A stretch of 64,000 nucleotides of DNA from Halalkalibacter oceani (GCF_040544555.1 NZ_JBEPKD010000005.1:124001-188000), one strand, 5' to 3'; counted from the stretch's first letter, positions 51,716-60,875 are shown. A program made the numbers and translations. The notes: generated by a model not told the origin, from the sequence alone.

Positions 51716-52723
51716 TTAATTTACTTCTTTTTCTTTAAGCTGGACTTTCTCCTTCACATCACGATTAAACAAATAAGTTGGATAGAACCCTCCGAGAACG
51801 TCGGCGACATTCTGTGCTGTTTTACGTTTTAATTCATCCTGAGATTCCTCTGAATACCAGGCGGCATGAGGATTTAAGATGACATTATCCATTTTCAGCA
51901 ACGGATTGTCAGCCAGAATCGGCTCCTCTTCGAGTACGTCTAAGCCGGCACCGGCGATTTTTCCTGCTTCAAGGGCGCGAATAAGCGCTTTTTCATCAAT
52001 GACCGGACCACGTGCTGTATTAATGATAAACGCCTCTTTCTTCATCGCATCAAATTGAGCATCACTAATCATCCCTCGCGTTGCTTCAATCAACGGTGCG
52101 TGGACGGAGACAAAGTCAGAGCGTTCACAGAGTTCATTTAAGTCAACAAGCTCCACGTTCATTTCTTTCGCTACTTCAGCAGGCACATATGGATCGTGGG
52201 CAATGACCTTGATTCCAAAAGCCTGCGCCTTTCTCGCCAACGTTTGCGGGATCTTGCCGAATCCAACTAAGCCGAGCACGCGGCCAGGCAAACGGAAGAT
52301 CGGCACACCGACTTTATAATCCCAGTTCCCGTTTTTCACTGCCTGATTTAATTCAACAACTTTTCTGGCACATGAAATGAGTAGGGCAAACGCATGATCC
52401 GATACTTCATCCATGCAGTAGTCCGTTACATTAGCGACGATCACGCCATGCTCATTAGCTGCAGCAATGTCCACCGTGTTGACGCCGACTCCGTATCTTG
52501 AGACGACTTTAAGATTAGGCAGGCTTTCGATTACTTTTCGCGTAATTGGTGCATATTGATTAATTAAGCCGACGGCATTTGCTTCCTTCGCTGCCGCAAT
52601 CACTTCATCCTCGGTTTTACATTGCGAGCGGACAAGGGTCGCGTCAACGGTTGCCAATACTTCCTCTTCTGGTGCCAGTGTTGCAAATTCAAAGTCTGTA
52701 ATCAATACATTAAACTTACTCAT
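51716..52723 (-). CDS. D-2-hydroxyacid dehydrogenase (CtBP/PGDH-like)
   Basis: The 335-residue protein starts at ATG 52723 (AAAAGGAG nine bases upstream); an ATG at 52732 touches the site. The NAD-binding GFGKIPQTLARKAQAFG, the Arg in INTARGPVIDEKAL, the Glu in DVLEEEPI and the His in LNPHAAWYSEES define a C-terminal-binding-protein-type dehydrogenase. Substrate unknown, likely a 2-keto or hydroxy acid of the sugar-acid route. It is the last gene of the dgoD-kdgK-eda-larA-like run. Confidence 0.88.
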   Translation of the reverse strand: MSKFNVLITDFEFATLAPEEEVLATVDATLVRSQCKTEDEVIAAAKEANAVGLINQYAPITRKVIESLPNLKVVSRYGVGVNTVDIAAANEHGVIVANVTDYCMDEVSDHAFALLISCARKVVELNQAVKNGNWDYKVGVPIFRLPGRVLGLVGFGKIPQTLARKAQAFGIKVIAHDPYVPAEVAKEMNVELVDLNELCERSDFVSVHAPLIEATRGMISDAQFDAMKKEAFIINTARGPVIDEKALIRALEAGKIAGAGLDVLEEEPILADNPLLKMDNVILNPHAAWYSEESQDELKRKTAQNVADVLGGFYPTYLFNRDVKEKVQLKEKEVN

Positions 52724-52750
52724 CTCTTCCATCTCCTTTTTATATCTCTT

Positions 52751-54046
52751 TTACATATCATCATTGATAAAGCCATTCTCATCGAACGAAAGCGGGAAAG
52801 GTCCTTCCATTAGCTCAATATTGTCCTGATCTTTGATTAGTTGATAAGCAGCTTCTGACACCATGATTTCCCCAAGCTCAAGCGTATTATGAATGCGGAC
52901 GATTTTCGCTTCCGGAATGGTAATCCGGTTACATGTGCGCAAAGCTACTACGAGAGCTTCTTTGTCATTATTCATCGCGACCGGGATTTTAGCCGGGTCA
53001 AGCACAGTCGATGTAATCGAATTGGCGTAGGTATAGTTGAAATCAATTTTTTCAACGAGACGTCTTGTCGTAACATCGGCCATCCCGATTCCGCACGCAT
53101 TACCGTGTGTCTTTTCCGTCAAATCAAGGACGATCACCTTCTGAATTGGCGGCGCTTCAAATCCCGGTAACCCGGAGCCGACCTTTCCGGTAATGTTAGG
53201 GTCCATCCCTGATCCGCTAATGTCCTTGCCGATTTCATTGACAATAAGCACATCAATTTCAGGCACAAGGATTTTCGGAAGCAACGCCTTTGCTTCAACG
53301 AGGAGCTCCTTTTCACGCGACGCAATTTCAGCAGCAGGGATTGCTTCAATTTGTTTTGTTTTATCGTAAGCATTTTCAAGAATCGCCACTCCGAAAATGA
53401 TCTTGCTATGGGCCAGTACGTAATTCCCAACTTCCGGTATGACGCGTTCAAACTGATCAAAGCCGTATGAATGCATTTTTGTCGCGCCCTTATGCTTTCC
53501 GAGTCCGATTCCCATCATTTTCATCAGGCCGCTTTCATAGTCCGCTTTAAAGTCGGTATGTGGCTTGACCCGGTTAATAACGACAATCGAATCAGCCTCT
53601 GAAGCATATTTGTCCAAGTAGACAGGCATTCCGGTTTCCGTCGTTCCAAGCTCAATGACTTCCATGCTGGACTTAATTTCAGCGCCAATTGATTCTTCGG
53701 TGATGCCATAGCTTGCCAGCACCTGCTTTTGTCCTTCATCCGTCGCTCCGCCATGGCTTCCCATCGCCGGCAGGACGAATGGTACCGCTCCTAATCCTTG
53801 CAGCTCTTTGACGACGGCATGGACGATTTCAAACAAATTGGCAATCCCCCGGCTGCCGACAGCGACAGCAACGGAATCTCCTTTTTTAACGGTGCGCTTA
53901 ATACTCTCTTTACTAATTTCCTGCTTGACAGCTGCCGGAATCGATTCAAGCTTTGCCTGATCAAACTTCTGCTTAACGAGATACATCTTCGGAAAATCAA
54001 GCTCATAGCCGCCCGCAAGCTTTACATTCAATTCTTGATTTAACAT
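52751..54046 (-). CDS. LarA-family (lactate racemase-like) protein
   Basis: This 431-residue protein is of the LarA/DUF2088 family. Conserved features are VAVAVGSRGIANL, PAMGSHGGATDEGQ, INRVKPHTDFKADYESGLMKMMGIGLGKHKGA and IVNEIGKDISGSG. LarA proteins use a nickel-pincer cofactor to racemise or epimerise 2-hydroxy acids. The Lys-His-rich GLGKHKG region fits the cofactor-binding pattern of the family, but the lar maturation genes are not in the window. In this cluster it may epimerise a sugar acid. A cre-like site lies 60 bases upstream. Confidence 0.85.
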   Translation of the reverse strand: MLNQELNVKLAGGYELDFPKMYLVKQKFDQAKLESIPAAVKQEISKESIKRTVKKGDSVAVAVGSRGIANLFEIVHAVVKELQGLGAVPFVLPAMGSHGGATDEGQKQVLASYGITEESIGAEIKSSMEVIELGTTETGMPVYLDKYASEADSIVVINRVKPHTDFKADYESGLMKMMGIGLGKHKGATKMHSYGFDQFERVIPEVGNYVLAHSKIIFGVAILENAYDKTKQIEAIPAAEIASREKELLVEAKALLPKILVPEIDVLIVNEIGKDISGSGMDPNITGKVGSGLPGFEAPPIQKVIVLDLTEKTHGNACGIGMADVTTRRLVEKIDFNYTYANSITSTVLDPAKIPVAMNNDKEALVVALRTCNRITIPEAKIVRIHNTLELGEIMVSEAAYQLIKDQDNIELMEGPFPLSFDENGFINDDM

Positions 54047-54108
54047 TTCCTACACCTCCGCTTTTTTGTGACACCATACAAAAGATTACAAGATTTCTGA
54101 AAAACGGT

Positions 54109-54122
54109 TGAATACGCTTCCA
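54109..54122 (+). promoter_or_regulatory. cre-like site upstream of the larA-like gene
   Basis: TGAATACGCTTCCA matches the cre consensus at 13 of 14 positions, in the 260-base gap between eda and the larA-like gene. Nothing else was recognised in that gap. Confidence 0.6.
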
Positions 54123-54306
54123 CTTCAAAAAATGCTTCCCTCTGAAAGCATGGACGAAAAGCAGCCTTCAGCTTGGCTTGAAGAGAGGGTGTGCTATCGG
54201 GGTTATTCTTTGGCACATCCCTCTTGTGTAAGACAGACAGGTGAAACTGCTCAAGCCGTGCCGCTGAAAAGCCGCGGCAAACACTTTTCATTTCGACATT
54301 GCCGGC

Positions 54307-54948
54307 TTAATTTCCTCTTGCCTTCTTTACTTCATCGACAAATGCGGCTGCTCTTTTCGTGAGGGCCGCCAAATACGCCTCATCGATTTCGACTTTCGTA
54401 TTGACAAGCGTGCTTCCGACTCCGGCAGCAACCGCGCCATGCTTAATGTATTCCCCGACGTTATCAAGGTCGATTCCGCCAGTCGGCATGAGAGGAATAT
54501 GAGGCAGCGGACCGTGTACATCCTTCAAATATCTTGGACCGAAAGCATTGGCAGGGAAAACTTTAATAATATCGCCGCCAGCTTCATAGGCTCGAAGAAT
54601 CTCCGTCGGCGTCATCGCTCCAGGAATGCTCACCACACCGTAACGCTTCGTTAATTTAATCGTCTCAACGTCGACAGTAGGTGAAAAGACAAATTTCGCC
54701 CCAGCCATAATGGCTGCCCTCGCCGTTTCCGAATCGAGCACCGTTCCCGCTCCGACAATGACATCATCCCCTAACTCGGATGAAACCTGCTCAATTAACT
54801 GTAACACTTTCGGCGTTTCGACCGTAATCTCAAATGTTTTGACTCCGCCCTCGCTCAATGCTTTGGAAATAGCTGAAATATTTTCCGGCTTTGCTCCGCG
54901 AATGACTGCGACTATTCCATTTTCCTTAATTTGGTTTAACAGCTCCAT
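54307..54948 (-). CDS. eda: KDPG / KDPGal aldolase
   Basis: The 213-residue protein (ATG 54948, ribosome binding site GGGGAGG) is an Eda-type class I aldolase. It has VIRGAKPENISAI, the Glu in TFEITVETP, GAGTVLDSE, the Schiff-base Lys in KFVFSPTVD or IKVFPAN, and MPTGGIDLDNVGEYIKHGA. It splits 2-keto-3-deoxy-6-phosphogluconate or galactonate into pyruvate and glyceraldehyde 3-phosphate. It follows the kinase gene by 23 bases and completes the De Ley-Doudoroff route with dgoD. Confidence 0.94.
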   Translation of the reverse strand: MELLNQIKENGIVAVIRGAKPENISAISKALSEGGVKTFEITVETPKVLQLIEQVSSELGDDVIVGAGTVLDSETARAAIMAGAKFVFSPTVDVETIKLTKRYGVVSIPGAMTPTEILRAYEAGGDIIKVFPANAFGPRYLKDVHGPLPHIPLMPTGGIDLDNVGEYIKHGAVAAGVGSTLVNTKVEIDEAYLAALTKRAAAFVDEVKKARGN

Positions 54949-54971
54949 ATTATCCTCCCCTTGCTTTTTCA

Positions 54972-55922
54972 TTATCTGCTGACGTCTTCTCCTGTCGCAT
55001 TCATAAAGTTCTCTACCTCATATTTTTCAGGCAGTCCCTCGACATCCCCATTAATCATCGTGACCATCGCTCCGACAGCATTTCCGCGCCGGACAGCCTG
55101 CTCAATTGAAAGACCGTCAAGCAAGCCGGACGTGAAGCCTGCGGCAAAGCCGTCTCCGGCGCCGACCGGATCCACAACCTGATCGACCTTAAAGCCTGAA
55201 ACAAGCTTGCTTTCCTCATTCGTAAAATAGTAAGCTCCTTTGGCGCCTACTTTTAAAACGACGAGAGAGGCACCTTGATCGAGGAAAAGGCGGCCGAGCG
55301 TTTCAGGATCACTTTCCCCGAACATGAACTTCCCTTCATCGATTCCCGGCAGAATAATATCAACCTGTGCAGCAAGATCGAGCAGCACGCGGCGCGCTTT
55401 ATCCTCCGACCAGAGCTTTTTTCTCAAGTTTGGATCAAAGATAATTTTCACATCATGCTTCTTGGCGATCGCGATCGCTTCATTTATCGCTTCATGACAG
55501 CTTTCACTTAAAGCAGGCGTAATCCCTGAAATATGAAGATATTTCGCCTGAGCGATATAGTCTTCCCGGATATCCTCCTTACTCAGCTGGCTGGCAGCCG
55601 ATCCTTTGCGATAATATTGAACTCTCACTTCATTGGCGCTGCGGATTTCCTTAAAATAAATCCCCGTCGGCGCGCTGTCATCGACCTTGACCTGACTAAC
55701 ATCGACTCCTTCACCGCGAATAAACGCAAGCATTGCTTTCCCTAGCTCATCATCGCCGACGCGGCTGATCCAGCCTGCTTGATGGCCTAAGCGTGTCAGG
55801 CCGATTGCATAGTTCGACTCCGCGCCGCCAAACTTCCGCGAAAAGCTGTTGGCATATCTCATCAATCCAGTTGAATCAGGAGTGAAAAGTACCATCGTTT
55901 CACCCAAGGCAACAATATCCAT
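54972..55922 (-). CDS. kdgK: 2-keto-3-deoxy-gluconate/galactonate kinase (PfkB family)
   Basis: The 316-residue sugar kinase has the PfkB signatures: KFGGAESNYAIGLTRLG (about 31-47) and DPVGAGDGFAAGF with the catalytic Asp (about 252-264). The R.YYRKGSAASQL-type segment is seen in KDG kinases. It phosphorylates 2-keto-3-deoxy acids from the DgoD step. The gene lies 107 bases downstream of dgoD and just before eda. Confidence 0.93.
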   Translation of the reverse strand: MDIVALGETMVLFTPDSTGLMRYANSFSRKFGGAESNYAIGLTRLGHQAGWISRVGDDELGKAMLAFIRGEGVDVSQVKVDDSAPTGIYFKEIRSANEVRVQYYRKGSAASQLSKEDIREDYIAQAKYLHISGITPALSESCHEAINEAIAIAKKHDVKIIFDPNLRKKLWSEDKARRVLLDLAAQVDIILPGIDEGKFMFGESDPETLGRLFLDQGASLVVLKVGAKGAYYFTNEESKLVSGFKVDQVVDPVGAGDGFAAGFTSGLLDGLSIEQAVRRGNAVGAMVTMINGDVEGLPEKYEVENFMNATGEDVSR

Positions 55923-56029
55923 ATGACTCCCCCGTTTTCTAAAAAATCATCGCCCGGTAAAGAAAGTGAGGCCTCGGACCTCCTGCCTTCACGCTCAAAC
56001 CCGGGCTGCGGCCGTCCTTAGTGTAAGCA

Positions 56030-57178
56030 TCACCATTCAGCGACTGAACCATCGCGGTGACGCCAAACAGGATTTCTCCAGCGGTGGCCCTGCTCGGCCA
56101 TTTTCCGTACTTTTTCTTCATTGATTGTGATTCCTAAACCAGGTCCCTGCGGAATCTGGACATGCCCGTCTTTATACTGGAAAACAGATTTATCCGTGAT
56201 ATAGTCGAGCAAATCGCTTCCTTCATTATAATGAATGCCGAGACTCTGCTCCTGAATAAACGCATTATGTGCAGTCGCGTCAACCTGTAAACACGAAGCC
56301 AGTGCAATCGGTCCGAGTGGACAATGCGGCGCCAGCGCGACATCATAGGCTTCAGCCATCGAGGCGATTTTCTTGCACTCTGTAATCCCCCCCGCATGGG
56401 ACAGATCCGGCTGAATGACATCAACATAGCCGTCTGCCAGCAGGCTCTTGAAATCCCAACGTGAAAACATTCTTTCCCCGGTTGCGATCGGCGTGCTCGT
56501 ATGCTTGGCAATTTCCTTCAACGCCTCGTTATTTTCAGGAAGCACCGGTTCTTCAATAAACATCGGCCGGTACGGCTCAAGCTCTTTTACTAAAACTTTC
56601 GCCATCGGCTTATGGACTCGTCCATGAAAATCAATCCCGATGCCGACGCTATTTCCTACAGCTTCCCGAACGGCGGCAATGCGGGCGACGACTTCATCAA
56701 CCTTGTCATAGGAATCGATGTACTGCATCTCCTCTGTCCCGTTCATTTTCACCGCAGTAAAGCCGGCATCAACGATATCCTTCGCCGCTTTCCCGACATC
56801 GCTTGGACGATCTCCGCCGATCCATGAATAGACGCGAATCGAGTCACGACAAGCTCCGCCTAATAATTGGTAGACAGGCGCATTATAATACTTGCCTTTT
56901 ATATCCCAAAGCGCCTGATCAATCCCGGCGATCGCGCTCATTAAAATCGGGCCGCCACGGTAAAAGCCGGCGCGGTAAAGCACATTCCAGTGGTCCTCAA
57001 TCCGTAGAGGATCTTTTCCAATCAAAAAGTCGGCCATTTCGTTTACCGCTTCTTTTACTGTATTCGCTTTCCCTTCGACAACCGGCTCGCCCCAGCCGAC
57101 GATTCCTTCATCTGTTTCGATCTTTAAAAAGCACCAGCGTGGAGGAACGATAAAGCATTCAAGTGATGTAATTTTCAT
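56030..57178 (-). CDS. dgoD: D-galactonate dehydratase
   Basis: The 382-residue enolase-superfamily enzyme has the same length as E. coli DgoD and shares its landmark sequences. These are VGWGEPVVEG, FYRGGPILMSAIAGIDQALWDIKGKYY, IGIDFHGRVHKPMAKVLVKELEPYRPMFIEEPV (metal ligands Asp and Glu), TGERMFSRWDFK, PDLSHAGGITE and the His in LAPHCPLGPIALASC. It dehydrates D-galactonate to 2-keto-3-deoxygalactonate. It is first in the dgoD-kdgK-eda run. A weaker cre-like site lies about 120 bases upstream. Confidence 0.96.
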   Translation of the reverse strand: MKITSLECFIVPPRWCFLKIETDEGIVGWGEPVVEGKANTVKEAVNEMADFLIGKDPLRIEDHWNVLYRAGFYRGGPILMSAIAGIDQALWDIKGKYYNAPVYQLLGGACRDSIRVYSWIGGDRPSDVGKAAKDIVDAGFTAVKMNGTEEMQYIDSYDKVDEVVARIAAVREAVGNSVGIGIDFHGRVHKPMAKVLVKELEPYRPMFIEEPVLPENNEALKEIAKHTSTPIATGERMFSRWDFKSLLADGYVDVIQPDLSHAGGITECKKIASMAEAYDVALAPHCPLGPIALASCLQVDATAHNAFIQEQSLGIHYNEGSDLLDYITDKSVFQYKDGHVQIPQGPGLGITINEEKVRKMAEQGHRWRNPVWRHRDGSVAEW

Positions 57179-57683
57179 TCTCGTAATCTCCCTTTCTCCC
57201 TGATTATCATTTCTTTTCCCGACTAAAATAGATCGATTTTACATTATAAAACTAAGTTTTCGAGATTATGTAAAGGGTATAGCCTTGAAAACAAGGCAAA
57301 ATAAGGCGCTTTCATTTATCCTAATTGTAGGTGAAAACGATGGTAAAAGCAATATCATCGATTAATTTTTTTAGAAAGCAGCCTTTCTTCGAGCTACGAA
57401 AAAGGACGTTGTTCAGTGGCTTCGCTCTATCTAGGCTGTTTTTTTACCTTTAACCCATCTCACTTCTGCTAGTGTGATCGCAGGAACTTTTCAGCAGGAA
57501 ACGTTTTTGGCTGATTTGCCAAAATCAAAGTCGACAAAGTTTCGCAAAAGCGAGACGGTCGACAGGCTTGTTTGGTAGAAGGATTTGTCTCGATCCAGAG
57601 CTGCGAACCCGCTCCCGGGTTGGGGGGTACGCTTTCCGCAGGAGTCGGACCTCCCATCCCGTCCGCTTTGTCTTGGGGGATGC
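57179..57683. other. Intergenic region with cre-like site and repeat debris
   Basis: A cre-like site is at 57301-57314. From about 57390 the sequence turns into repeat debris: a GAAAAAGGACGTTGTTCAGTGGC-like element, also seen near 59834, and GC-rich segments such as CCCGGGTTGGGGGGTACGC next to the transposase remnant. No gene is supported. Confidence 0.5.
57301..57314 (-). promoter_or_regulatory. cre-like site upstream of dgoD
   Basis: TGAAAGCGCCTTAT matches the cre consensus at 12 of 14 positions. Confidence 0.45.
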
Positions 57684-57800
57684 ATGACCATAAATAGAGA
57701 GATCTATGTAAGACGGAAAGCAACGATTGAACGTCTCTTTAAAGATTTGAAACAAAAGCACCGGTTGCGTTGGTGTCTACGGTCTGAAGAGACTGTTTTG
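57684..57800 (+). pseudogene. IS1182-like transposase remnant
   Basis: MTINREIYVRRKATIERLF continues with KDLKQKHRLRW, the C-terminal signature of IS1182-type transposases. About 70 bases are nearly identical to the minus-strand remnant at about 32330-32400. The frame then runs into unrelated sequence, and the rest of the gene is gone. Confidence 0.75.
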
Positions 57801-57877
57801 TCCCAGTCTCTTCCGTTTCACAAAAGCCGGTCCAAAAGGATCATCATTCCCTTTTAGACCGCCCCAGCAAGCTTGTT

Positions 57878-58300
57878 TTATTGGACCGTTGTTTTCAACT
57901 CAACGTCAATATTGCCGCGTGTCGCTTTTGAATAAGGACAGAATTGATGCGCTTTTTCAACAAGCTGCTCCGCTTCTTCCTGATTTACCCCTTTTATACG
58001 GGCATGGAGGACTACGCCGATTTTAAAGCCGTTATCAGCCGGATCTTCCAACAGGCTTACCTTTGCTTCAAGCTCAGACTCGATGTCTTTCTTTTCTTTT
58101 GAAGCGATTAGATTCAGCGCTCCATCAAAGCATGCCGCATAGCCGGCCGCGAATAGCTGTTCCGGGTTTGTCCCTTCCGTTGAAGAAGTTTGTCCCGTTG
58201 GCATGACGAGATTATGATCAATCACACCGTTGTCTGATGTCACTTTTCCATTTCTTCCGCCGACCGCTTTTGCCTGGGCGGTGAATTTCACATTGGCCAT
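57878..58300 (-). CDS. ohrA: Organic hydroperoxide resistance protein (Ohr/OsmC family)
   Basis: The 140-residue protein is taken from ATG 58300 (MANVKFTAQA, ribosome binding site AAAGGAGG). Its redox cysteines are in GYAACFDGAL and FCPYSKATRGN, the catalytic pair of Ohr peroxidases. It reduces organic hydroperoxides in the cytosol with thiol reductants. No adjacent ohrR gene or clear OhrR box was found. Confidence 0.95.
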   Translation of the reverse strand: MANVKFTAQAKAVGGRNGKVTSDNGVIDHNLVMPTGQTSSTEGTNPEQLFAAGYAACFDGALNLIASKEKKDIESELEAKVSLLEDPADNGFKIGVVLHARIKGVNQEEAEQLVEKAHQFCPYSKATRGNIDVELKTTVQ

Positions 58301-58435
58301 TTTATTTCCTCCTTTAGCTTGTCTAAAACTGTTTCTTCTTTTTGTATTGACGCCATGTTGCGATTTCAAACATGACATATTTACACACGAAGCATCACAC
58401 ACTACTTTTATAGCTTGTACACAAGGAGGAAAAAT

Positions 58436-59302
58436 ATGAAGCAACAAAAAGCCCCTTCATCCGCGACCCCATTTCCCTATATTCCGATGACTTCCCTGAC
58501 GGACGGCGTCAGCCAACGTATCGCCACTGACCTGTACTGCCTGCCGATCCAAATTGTTAATATTTGCTTTATTGGCAATCCGCAAATCGAACATGAATGG
58601 GTGCTTGTAGATACAGGCATGCCAAAATCCGCGGAGCATATTTATGACTTTCTACGCGATTCTTTTGGAAAGGTGACCGCCCCGAAAGCGATTCTGCTTA
58701 CCCACGGTCACTTTGACCATGTCGGAACGGTTATCGAGCTTTCTGAAGCCTGGGATGCTCCCGTCTACGCACATGAGGCTGAGCTTCCTTTTCTTACTGG
58801 AGAAGCCGACTATCCGGAGCCGGACGGAACTGTGGAGGGCGGGCTGCTCGCTAAGCTTTCTCCTCTTTTCCCAAATGAGGCGATTACCCTTTCAAGCCGT
58901 CTAAACGTCTTGCCCGAAGATGGAAGCGTTCCTTTTTTACACGACTGGAAATGGCTTCATACACCCGGTCATTCGCCAGGCCATGTCTCCTTTTTTCGCG
59001 AACATGACCGCACGCTGATCGCCGGGGACGCGTTTGTTACTGTAAGACAGGATTCTCTTTACAAAGTGCTGACCCAGAAGATTGAAATAAGCGGCCCTCC
59101 CCGTTATTTGACAACCGATTGGCAGGCGGCCTGGGACTCTGTTCGCAAGCTGGCTGCGCTTGAGCCCTCTGTCGCTGTCACCGGTCATGGACTGCCAATG
59201 TTCGGCCAGGATTTACGAGACAAGCTTCAGCAGCTCGCTGAGCATTTTGCGGAATGGGCGATTCCGGACCACGGCCGCTATGTCGATAAGCCGCTTCATT
59301 AG
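58436..59302 (+). CDS. Metallo-beta-lactamase-fold hydrolase
   Basis: The 288-residue protein begins at ATG 58436, behind ACAAGGAGG. The MBL zinc motif THGHFDHVG is followed by HTPGHSPGHVSFF, DRTLIAGDAF and VTGHG near the C terminus. Family members hydrolyse esters, thioesters or lactones; the substrate is unknown. It is divergent from ohrA with about 135 bases between the start codons. Confidence 0.9.
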   Translation: MKQQKAPSSATPFPYIPMTSLTDGVSQRIATDLYCLPIQIVNICFIGNPQIEHEWVLVDTGMPKSAEHIYDFLRDSFGKVTAPKAILLTHGHFDHVGTVIELSEAWDAPVYAHEAELPFLTGEADYPEPDGTVEGGLLAKLSPLFPNEAITLSSRLNVLPEDGSVPFLHDWKWLHTPGHSPGHVSFFREHDRTLIAGDAFVTVRQDSLYKVLTQKIEISGPPRYLTTDWQAAWDSVRKLAALEPSVAVTGHGLPMFGQDLRDKLQQLAEHFAEWAIPDHGRYVDKPLH

Positions 59303-59399
59303 TAACGTTTTGCTCGAAGGACAAAAAAGACAGCAGCTTTTGTCAGCAACTAACGATGACAATGCCGCTACCTTTATAGCTGACGGGGATGCTCGATTT

Positions 59400-59729
59400 T
59401 CAGCTTGCTGAGTCATCCCCTTCAATCCGATAAAACGGAACCCAGACTGTCCGCCCTTCTTTCTTATAGCTTACATAAAGCAACGTATCATAAAACGTGC
59501 TCATATAAATCTCTTTCCCGGCAAGGGCTCCCCCCTGCTCACTTACATAAACACCTGTCGGCTGATAGTAGCGCTCAGGATTTTCTTCAAACGAAATATA
59601 GCTGTTGCGATGCTCATACACATGATTTTGATATGTAATGGTTCTAGGCAGATCATCTTTTTTTGCCAGACAGCCGTTTAACACCAGCATGATCACGACC
59701 GTTTGCAATAAGAAAGATTGCTTTCTCAT
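59400..59729 (-). CDS. Small putative lipoprotein
   Basis: The 109-residue protein is taken from ATG 59729 (MRKQSFLLQTVVIMLVLNGC), with a ribosome binding site (GGGAG) and a lipoprotein signal ending in LNGC (Cys about residue 20). The mature part is about 90 residues and beta-rich, with several Tyr (YQNHVYEHRNSYIS). I do not recognise the family. It is convergent with the MBL-fold gene, about 100 bases downstream. Confidence 0.7.
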   Translation of the reverse strand: MRKQSFLLQTVVIMLVLNGCLAKKDDLPRTITYQNHVYEHRNSYISFEENPERYYQPTGVYVSEQGGALAGKEIYMSTFYDTLLYVSYKKEGRTVWVPFYRIEGDDSAS

Positions 59730-59903
59730 CAAACCAACTCCCGTACCCATTATGATAGTATGTACGAGCAAAGCAGGGAAAGCGTTTCATTTAGGCTGAA
59801 TGTTTTTTATCCTTTGTCATCTGAAAGCTGTTGAAAAAGGACGATTTTCAGTGGCCTCTCGGCTGCCTGGTACTAGGAGCTAATCTTTCCCACTATTTTT
59901 TGT

Positions 59904-60632
59904 TCATAGAAAGTCATATCTGTTTAAATAATCGCGAACTTCTTCCAATTTCTCTCTCCCGGCTTCCAACGCGGCAATTGCTTCTGTGCGGAAATCGTGA
60001 AAAACAGCCTCATTGCCGCCCGCCCTGTCATACAATTTTGAGTCCGGCTGCTGATTGATCAGGATAAGCTCCTTCCCCTCTACCAACTCTTCCACCAGCC
60101 TTGTCAGCGTCGGCATTGAGCAGACCCAGCCAAACTGCTTAAGTAGCTGCTGCCGGAGATCCGAAGCCGAACAGGCCTCACTTTTCCCTTGCATCACCTT
60201 CATAATTAAAAAAGGCAAAACCTTTTTATACTCTAAATATTGGCCAATAAACGGGAAATCCACCTCTGTCAAAGATGATTTGAACCGTTCAGCAGTTGCG
60301 GAGTGACAGCGTTGAACCGTTTGGTCGATACACATTAGATGCGCTTCAATGACCCGCCTCCATTCCCTGCATTGAACTTTTAAGTATTCCTTTCCAGTCA
60401 TCGTAATCGTAAACGGTTTTTGAGGATGATGATAGGAAGGCATTAAATAACCTTGATATGTAAGAGACTTATAAAGATTGTTCACCTTTGACCTTATCGT
60501 AGAGGAGCGTTTGAACAACGAAAAATAGAGTGGAAGATTGGTTGAAATAGCGTTTGTCTCCTCACCGAGATAAATTCGATGTAATACGAGCCAAGAGAGT
60601 AATGTTTTTTTTGTTAAAACTTCTTTTTTCAT
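59904..60632 (-). CDS. Hypothetical cytoplasmic protein, possibly DNA-binding
   Basis: The 242-residue basic protein starts with MKKEVLTKKTLLSWLVLHRIYLG. The first part looks like a winged-helix region (RSKVNNLYKSLTYQGYLMPSYHHPQKPFTITMTGKEYL), suggesting PadR-like DNA binding, but I am not certain. The rest is helical with a KVLPFLIMKVMQGKSEA segment. No membrane segment. A TATAAT with an upstream TG (about 60753, minus strand) is its promoter candidate; the leader is long (about 115 bases). Confidence 0.55.
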   Translation of the reverse strand: MKKEVLTKKTLLSWLVLHRIYLGEETNAISTNLPLYFSLFKRSSTIRSKVNNLYKSLTYQGYLMPSYHHPQKPFTITMTGKEYLKVQCREWRRVIEAHLMCIDQTVQRCHSATAERFKSSLTEVDFPFIGQYLEYKKVLPFLIMKVMQGKSEACSASDLRQQLLKQFGWVCSMPTLTRLVEELVEGKELILINQQPDSKLYDRAGGNEAVFHDFRTEAIAALEAGREKLEEVRDYLNRYDFL

Positions 60633-60791
60633 TCGATCTGTATTCCTCCAGGCGTCAAAAAGCTAAATGACCTCTTTTTTCCTTTCAAGAAATCTCTTCT
60701 CCTTGTCTCTACCTCCTTTTCTAAATTTTATCTGAAAGGAGAAGCCGTCCTTATTATACCATATTTTGCTTATTCATACGTCAACCGTCTT

Positions 60792-60820
60792 AAAATTCCG
60801 AATATTGTTTTCGGAATTTT
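60792..60820. promoter_or_regulatory. Palindromic operator candidate between divergent genes
   Basis: AAAATTCCGAA and TTCGGAATTTT are perfect 11-base arms around a 7-base loop. It adjoins the -35 region of the acyl-CoA-dehydrogenase-like gene (TATAAT at 60842-60847). The GGAATT half resembles CymR-type sulfur-control sites, which is a guess. Confidence 0.5.
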
Positions 60821-60875
60821 AGGCTCGCCGGAAAGATGTAGTATAATGAAAGGAGAAAAAGATAGGAGGAAGAAA

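Noticed and set aside
57469..57761. Several overlapping reading frames in the intergenic debris
   Set aside because: They have repeat-like composition, mutual overlap and no ribosome binding sites; only the transposase-like piece is supported.
58301..58435. OhrR operator between ohrA and the MBL-fold gene
   Set aside because: No convincing TACAATT-type inverted repeat is found in the gap.
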